Below, piece after piece: positions 6,611-10,388 of a DNA stretch of 10,388 bases. Positions within the stretch are counted from its first letter, which is position 1, and every line of letters starts with the position of its first letter. This stretch comes from an uncultured Arcobacter sp. GTDB taxonomy: Bacteria > Campylobacterota > Campylobacteria > Campylobacterales > Arcobacteraceae. Made by a program: the position numbers and the translations under genes. The stretch covers positions 1 through 10,388 of the forward strand of contig CAJXWI010000046.1 of NCBI GenBank assembly GCA_913062735.1, in the 5' to 3' direction. The notes beneath the pieces are model-generated. The model made no database searches. It was not told the origin of the DNA and saw nothing but the letters and a program-made list of their open reading frames with translations.

Positions 6611-7294
6611 ATGTTTCATTGGTTTGAACAAAGACCGTTCTTTTTTGCAGTATTGGTATTTATTTTTATTTCATTCGCTGGAATAGTTGAAATTATTCCA
6701 GATTTTGCAAAACAATCACGTCCTACCGTTGGTACTAAACCTTATACTGTTTTAGAATTAGCTGGTAGAAATATTTATATTAAAGATTCATGTAACTCGT
6801 GTCACTCACAGTTAATACGGCCCTTTAAATCAGAAACCGATAGATATGGTATGTATTCTTTATCAGGAGAATATGCTTATGACAGACCTTTTTTATGGGG
6901 ATCAAAAAGAACGGGTCCTGATTTAATGAGAGTAGGGAATTACAGAACTACGGATTGGCATGAGAATCATATGATGGACCCAGCTTCAGTAGTTCCAGGA
7001 ACTGTAATGCCTGCTTACCCACATATGTTTACAAATATCACAGATATGGATACTTCTTATGGAGAGGCTTATACTATTAAACATGTATTCGCAACACCTT
7101 ATGATGTAGATATTAATGGAGATGGAAATATAGATGTTCCTTTAGGAACGTATGAAGAAGCAATGAAACAAGCTCTTATTGAAGCAAAAGGCATTACTTC
7201 TGATATGAAAAATCAAGCAATAAAAGATGCAGTAAATGCAGGAAAAATTCCTGAAATTGTAGCTTTAATAGCTTATTTAAATTCTTTAAAATAA
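6611..7294 (+). CDS. ccoO: cbb3-type cytochrome c oxidase subunit II CcoO (monoheme c)
   Basis: CcoO is a membrane-anchored monoheme cytochrome c that passes electrons to CcoN. The 227-aa protein has one N-terminal membrane helix (about residues 10-30), then a periplasmic domain with the heme site CNSCH (61-65) and the likely axial methionine Met133 in PGTVMPAYP. A GSKRTGPDLMRVGNYR-type block typical of CcoO is also present. An odd feature is a stretch from Asp167 to Leu178 (DINGDGNIDVPL) that resembles a dockerin or EF-hand calcium loop. AGGA at 6601-6604 lies 6 nt before the ATG. It follows ccoN by 13 nt and precedes ccoQ by 9 nt. Confidence 0.96.
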   Translation: MFHWFEQRPFFFAVLVFIFISFAGIVEIIPDFAKQSRPTVGTKPYTVLELAGRNIYIKDSCNSCHSQLIRPFKSETDRYGMYSLSGEYAYDRPFLWGSKRTGPDLMRVGNYRTTDWHENHMMDPASVVPGTVMPAYPHMFTNITDMDTSYGEAYTIKHVFATPYDVDINGDGNIDVPLGTYEEAMKQALIEAKGITSDMKNQAIKDAVNAGKIPEIVALIAYLNSLK

Positions 7295-7303
7295 GGATTT
7301 ATT

Positions 7304-7522
7304 ATGACACATCAAGAATTGGTTGATTTACAAGGTTATGTGAAATTTTTTTTACTGCTGGTTGTTTTTATTGTTTTTTATTCTTATGCTTATTCAATTT
7401 ATAAAAGAGATAAATCTGGGCAAAAAAACTATGAAAAATATTCAGACTTAGTTCATGATGATTCAATACATTCACAGCCTCTTGAAAACAGAGAGTTAAA
7501 ACAAGAAAAGAAGGAGAGTTAA
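7304..7522 (+). CDS. ccoQ: cbb3-type cytochrome c oxidase small subunit CcoQ
   Basis: This 72-aa protein has one membrane helix (about residues 12-32, ending FYSYAYSIYKRDK) and a charged, hydrophilic cytoplasmic tail. That is the layout of CcoQ/FixQ, which stabilises the association of CcoP with the CcoNO core in other bacteria. Identification rests mainly on size, topology and its place between ccoO and ccoP. The Shine-Dalgarno AAGGA (7293-7297) overlaps the ccoO stop codon and lies 6 nt before the ATG. It ends one base before ccoP begins. Confidence 0.85.
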   Translation: MTHQELVDLQGYVKFFLLLVVFIVFYSYAYSIYKRDKSGQKNYEKYSDLVHDDSIHSQPLENRELKQEKKES

Positions 7523-7523
7523 A

Positions 7524-8414
7524 ATGAAATCTATGTTTATAGGTGGAATTATTCTTATTATTTCATTAATGGGTGGAACATATTTTGTTGCTGGAGATGC
7601 ATTTATTACAGATGATTATATTAATAATTTAACAATGCTTGGGGCTTTTGCAATTATTGCAATTACTGTTTTTACAGCTATTAAATATATTAATCAAATC
7701 AAAAATGACAAAGCAAGCGGTGAATTAAAAAACGAGTCTTGGGATGGAATTGGTGAATATAAAAATGATGTTCCAAAAGGTTGGGCTTTAGCTTATATTG
7801 GAACAATGGTTTGGGGTATTTGGTATTTACTTCTTGGGTATCCTACGAATCAATATTCACAATTGGGTCAATGGAATGAAGAAACACTGGAATATAAAGA
7901 GAAATTTGAGAAAAAATGGCACAATGCAGATGAAAAAACCTTACAGTCTATGGGTGAATCTTTGTATTTGGTTCAGTGTGCTCCTTGTCATGGGGTTGAT
8001 GCTGAGGGAATTAATGGAAAAGCACAAGATTTGACAAAAAGAGTGTTAAAATCTTCTGTTAAATACATTATTAAAAACGGCGCAAATAATTTTAAAACTG
8101 CCTACCCTGGTGGAATGCCTGCAATGATGTTAAGTGATGAAAAAGAAATAGATGAAGTATCAAGTTATGTAGCCAATGGATTTAAAGGAACAGCTCCTGC
8201 TGCTTATGAATCATGTGCTTCTTGTCATGGAATTGATGGTAAGGGTATGGAATATGTTGCTCCTAATATCTTAGCGTATGATGATGCTTTAATGCATGCT
8301 GTTTTATTAGATGGTAAAAAAGCAGAAATTGGTGCAATGCCAAGTTTTAGAGGTAGACTAAGTAATACTCAAGAAAAAGCACTGGCTGCTTATATTCGAA
8401 GTTTAGGAGAATAA
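7524..8414 (+). CDS. ccoP: cbb3-type cytochrome c oxidase subunit III CcoP (diheme c)
   Basis: CcoP receives electrons from soluble cytochromes or the bc1 complex and hands them to CcoO. The 296-aa protein has two CXXCH heme sites, CAPCH (152-156) and CASCH (231-235), each with a plausible axial methionine (Met198 in YPGGMPAMM, Met272 in IGAMPSF). The N-terminal part contains three hydrophobic stretches (about 3-23, 37-57 and 88-108), with the conserved ESWDGIGEYKND-P block between the second and third. AAGGAG (7511-7516) lies 7 nt before the ATG. The two heme domains share similar CXXCHGxDxxG sequences, pointing to internal duplication. It is followed after one base by the DUF4006-type gene. 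Confidence 0.96.
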   Translation: MKSMFIGGIILIISLMGGTYFVAGDAFITDDYINNLTMLGAFAIIAITVFTAIKYINQIKNDKASGELKNESWDGIGEYKNDVPKGWALAYIGTMVWGIWYLLLGYPTNQYSQLGQWNEETLEYKEKFEKKWHNADEKTLQSMGESLYLVQCAPCHGVDAEGINGKAQDLTKRVLKSSVKYIIKNGANNFKTAYPGGMPAMMLSDEKEIDEVSSYVANGFKGTAPAAYESCASCHGIDGKGMEYVAPNILAYDDALMHAVLLDGKKAEIGAMPSFRGRLSNTQEKALAAYIRSLGE

Positions 8415-8415
8415 A

Positions 8416-8658
8416 ATGAAGTCTTCAATGGACCAAAATGAACGTGGTATCTTTAAACTGCATGGAATAACTGGTATGTTAATTGCTGTCGTATTGTTAT
8501 TAAGTATTTTAGGTGTTCTTTCGTATTATGCAATAATTGTACAACAAAATGAAGCCCAAAATTATTATAAAATAAATCAAGATATCAATGCTATTAAGTT
8601 TAATAGTAAAGACAATTACAAACATTATACTTTAGTTGGTAAAAAAGGAAGTGAATAA
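8416..8658 (+). CDS. Small membrane protein of the DUF4006 type
   Basis: This 80-aa protein has a short hydrophilic N-terminus (DQNERGIFKLHGITGML), one strong membrane helix (about residues 17-42) and a roughly 38-residue tail. The NERGIF-like N-terminus, helix and position directly behind ccoP match the DUF4006 proteins that follow ccoP in Campylobacterota. Its role is unknown; an assembly or stability role for the cbb3 oxidase is inferred from position only. GGAG (8406-8409) lies 6 nt before the ATG, overlapping the 3' end of ccoP. A second ATG at 8428 is less well placed. The stop codon shares one base with the next start (TAATG). Confidence 0.75.
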   Translation: MKSSMDQNERGIFKLHGITGMLIAVVLLLSILGVLSYYAIIVQQNEAQNYYKINQDINAIKFNSKDNYKHYTLVGKKGSE

Positions 8659-8750
8659 TGGATAAGATTATATGGATTTTATTAGGTAGTACAGCTATAA
8701 TTACGCTTTACCAAGCCTTTTTTGATAGCACAAGGGTTTTTATTGGTTAA
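8658..8750 (+). CDS. 30-residue single-helix membrane microprotein in the cco operon
   Basis: An ATG at 8658 within TAATG overlaps the stop codon of the DUF4006-type gene and opens a 30-codon frame ending TAA at 8748-8750. The peptide starts MDKIIWILLGSTAIITLYQA and has one membrane helix (about residues 4-21), then FFDSTRVFIG. Without it there would be about 85 unexplained bases in an otherwise gap-free operon. GGAAGTGAA just upstream can serve as ribosome binding site. The next gene starts inside its last codons. It may be a CcoS/CcoQ-like helper, but it is too short for family assignment. Confidence 0.6.
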   Translation: MDKIIWILLGSTAIITLYQAFFDSTRVFIG

Positions 8751-9366
8751 GTTTATACAGGTTTTATTTTTAGGTTTTATTTTTGGAGCAAGTTCTTTAT
8801 TTGCTTCTGATTTTACTTTAAATTCCGATGCTTTAATTGATAAAAGAACGGTTAGTAAAATTAATGAAATTGGAAGTGAACTTAAAAGTAAAACACAAGT
8901 AAGTGTTTATGTTCATGTCAAAAATAATTTTGGCATGATAAAAAGCATTACAACAAAAGAAAAAATTACTTTTATAAAAGAGTATGAAACTGCTTTAGTT
9001 CAAAAACTTCAAAAACCTTATGTTGTACTTACTTTTTCCTTGGATCAAACCCATGTTAATTTATTAATCTCAAGTGATTTAGTAGAAGCTCTTGATAAAG
9101 ATGATATTCTTGATTCTTATGTGATTCCTTTATTGGCTTCTAAAGATAAAAACTCAACACTTGCAAAAGTAAGTGCTGCTGTATTAAACGGCTATGATGA
9201 AATTGCTGCTCAAATAGTTAAGTCTAAGGGTTTAGAAAAACTAGACTCTGCTCTTGGAGACTCAGGAAGAACTTTTTCTACAATTTGGCGAGTATTAATG
9301 TATTCACTGGTGCTTTTTGGAATAATCGCTTACACATTTATCGTTTTACGTTCAAAGAAGAAATAA
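8743..9366 (+). CDS. TPM-domain-like periplasmic protein with C-terminal membrane anchor
   Basis: With a TTG start at 8743 the protein is 207 aa. It has a signal peptide (about 1-21, ending SSLFA), a periplasmic domain, and a C-terminal helix (about 181-202) followed by RSKKK. The domain resembles TPM (YgcG-like) domains: an opening LIDKRTVSKINEIGSELKSK helix, a QVSVYVHV strand, and a VVLTFSLDQTHVNLLISSDL strand pair. The open frame extends back to a TTG at 8722. The later TTG is preferred because AAGGG (8732-8736) lies 6 nt before it and a normal signal peptide then begins MVKF. It overlaps the microprotein by 8 nt. TPM domains occur in membrane-protein quality control and repair, so a role in oxidase assembly is an inference from position. 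Confidence 0.65.
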   Translation: MVKFIQVLFLGFIFGASSLFASDFTLNSDALIDKRTVSKINEIGSELKSKTQVSVYVHVKNNFGMIKSITTKEKITFIKEYETALVQKLQKPYVVLTFSLDQTHVNLLISSDLVEALDKDDILDSYVIPLLASKDKNSTLAKVSAAVLNGYDEIAAQIVKSKGLEKLDSALGDSGRTFSTIWRVLMYSLVLFGIIAYTFIVLRSKKK

Positions 9367-9367
9367 T

Positions 9368-9928
9368 ATGAAAAGAAATTACTGGCCTTTATTTTTTATT
9401 GGTATTTTTACCTTTACGATTGGAATGATTGTTTGGACTATAAGTTCAGCCATTAAAACTCCTGTACATGAAGATGAAAGTTTTTTAATCTCTTATCACA
9501 ATCTTGACAGAGATTTTAATAAAATTGTAGAGTCAAATTTAGAGTTTTTAAAAGACTATGATTTCATTTTAAGTATAAATTCAAAAAAACTTGAACTAGA
9601 TATTCAAGATGTTTATTATTCTCAAAGAGTGCTTGATAAAAAATCTTTGCATAAAGATGTGTACACAGTGGGAGATAATTCAATTATACTTCTTGTTAAA
9701 AATAAGAAAACACAAGAAAATGAAAGTATAAAAATTAAGTTTAATATCTCAAGAGCTACTAATTCTTATTCAGATTTAAACTATGATAATACCTCTTTAG
9801 AACAAAAAAACAATACTTATAGTACAATGCTTACAATAGACAAAGCAGGGAACTTAAACATCACTGGTTTTGTTGAAACCAAAACAGGTAAAAAAGGGTA
9901 TTTTTTTATAAAATCTAATGCAATTTAA
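9368..9928 (+). CDS. FixH-like membrane-anchored protein of the cbb3 operon
   Basis: This 186-aa protein has one N-terminal membrane helix (about 6-27: WPLFFIGIFTFTIGMIVWTI) followed by PVHEDESFLISYHNLDRDFN. That is the FixH pattern of an anchor, a short proline-containing linker and an aromatic-rich segment before a beta-rich periplasmic domain. FixH (CcoH) takes part in cbb3 oxidase assembly in other bacteria. The periplasmic part (45-186) is longer and more hydrophilic than in most FixH proteins. It starts one base after the TPM-like gene and has only a weak AAGAAG ribosome binding site, so coupled translation is likely. Its 3' end overlaps the next gene by 11 nt. Confidence 0.6.
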   Translation: MKRNYWPLFFIGIFTFTIGMIVWTISSAIKTPVHEDESFLISYHNLDRDFNKIVESNLEFLKDYDFILSINSKKLELDIQDVYYSQRVLDKKSLHKDVYTVGDNSIILLVKNKKTQENESIKIKFNISRATNSYSDLNYDNTSLEQKNNTYSTMLTIDKAGNLNITGFVETKTGKKGYFFIKSNAI

Positions 9929-10388
9929 CCAAGAACTAAAAGTATTTCCTACAAGTAGAGCAATAAGAGAGTTTATTAAAACAGAGCAAAACAATAGACT
10001 ATTGCCTACTTTTCTTACTATCGATGATTTTTTTAAAAAATCCATACAAATTAATAATAAAAACTATATAGATGAAGAACAACGTTTATTGTATTTAAAA
10101 GAAGCCATAAACGTGGATAATTTTGAAGCTTTAGGCATTGCAAAAGATTTTTCATCTTTTATTCACCAAAGTGATTATATTTTCAGATTTTTTCAAGAAA
10201 TTTCCAGTGAAAAAGTATCTATTGATGAAATTTCAAGTGTAGATACCTATGAATTTTATGAAAAACACTTAAGTATATTAAAAAATATTTATAAAAACTA
10301 TATAAATATTTTAGATGAAAATCTAGCCGTTGATAAAATTAATTTAGCAGATTCTTATACTATTAATGAAAACTATGTAACAAAATAT
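9918..10388 (+). CDS. addB: AddB-like recombination nuclease, N-terminal part (runs off the window)
   Basis: The frame is open from an ATG at 9918 to the window edge (157 codons). The N-terminus VFPTSRAIREF followed by LLPTFLTIDDFFKKS matches the start of the AddB-like PD-(D/E)XK nuclease-family proteins of Campylobacterota, where a helicase-like fold opens the protein but the ATP site may be lost. AddAB is the RecBCD-type end-resection complex of these bacteria. The nuclease motif and iron-sulfur cysteines would lie beyond the window, so they cannot be checked. The start overlaps the FixH-like gene by 11 nt and has no clear Shine-Dalgarno sequence, implying translational coupling. An addA gene downstream would confirm the call. 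Confidence 0.65.
   Translation, partial: MQFNQELKVFPTSRAIREFIKTEQNNRLLPTFLTIDDFFKKSIQINNKNYIDEEQRLLYLKEAINVDNFEALGIAKDFSSFIHQSDYIFRFFQEISSEKVSIDEISSVDTYEFYEKHLSILKNIYKNYINILDENLAVDKINLADSYTINENYVTKY

Noticed and set aside
9854..10045. Minus-strand open frame of 63 codons across the FixH-addB junction.
   Set aside because: It lies opposite two well-supported + strand frames, and shows no conserved features or ribosome binding site.

Overview
This AT-rich window very probably comes from a Campylobacterota (epsilonproteobacterial) chromosome, most likely an Arcobacter-like organism. The evidence is the strongly A/T-biased codon use, the short intergenic gaps, the Campylobacterota-type CcoN/CcoO/CcoQ/CcoP sequences, and the DUF4006-type and FixH-type genes placed directly behind ccoP. 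The genus is an inference from protein character, not from a database search. Every credible gene is on the + strand.

Layout. Bases 1-47 hold the last codons of an unidentified gene, followed by a 240-base AT-rich gap with a 10-bp hairpin and an extended -10 promoter. Next is a UvrD/PcrA/Rep-type helicase (290-2344). Between it and truB lies a striking imperfect palindrome of about 140 nt (2342-2482) that begins at the helicase stop codon and looks like a dispersed repeat. A tightly packed housekeeping cluster follows: truB (tRNA pseudouridine-55 synthase), ispE (MEP-pathway kinase) and smpB (trans-translation). Their stop and start codons overlap, and a long hairpin covers the smpB stop codon.

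Bases 4616-5130 contain no gene but are rich in regulatory signals. There is a perfect FNR-type box (TTGAT-N4-ATCAA) placed exactly 22 nt from an extended -10, which is class II activator geometry. Downstream is a leader of about 138 nt with nested inverted repeats just before the ccoN ribosome binding site. This control region feeds the cbb3-type cytochrome c oxidase operon: ccoN, ccoO, ccoQ, ccoP, a DUF4006-type small membrane protein, an unlisted 30-residue membrane microprotein, a TPM-like membrane-anchored periplasmic protein starting with TTG, and a FixH-like protein. The FixH-like gene overlaps the start of an AddB-like recombination nuclease gene that runs off the window.

How the genes work together. 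CcoN is the heme-copper catalytic subunit. CcoO and CcoP carry electrons through c-type hemes, CcoQ is the small stabilising subunit, and the DUF4006, microprotein, TPM-like and FixH-like genes are candidate assembly or accessory factors. An FNR-family activator would switch the operon on at low oxygen, as expected for a high-affinity oxidase in a microaerophile. The most interesting points are the large palindrome, the FNR promoter, the 30-residue microprotein, an EF-hand-like loop in CcoO, the hairpin overlapping the smpB stop, and the respiratory operon running without a gap into a DNA-repair gene. Nothing here amounts to a wholly new defence or mobile system.
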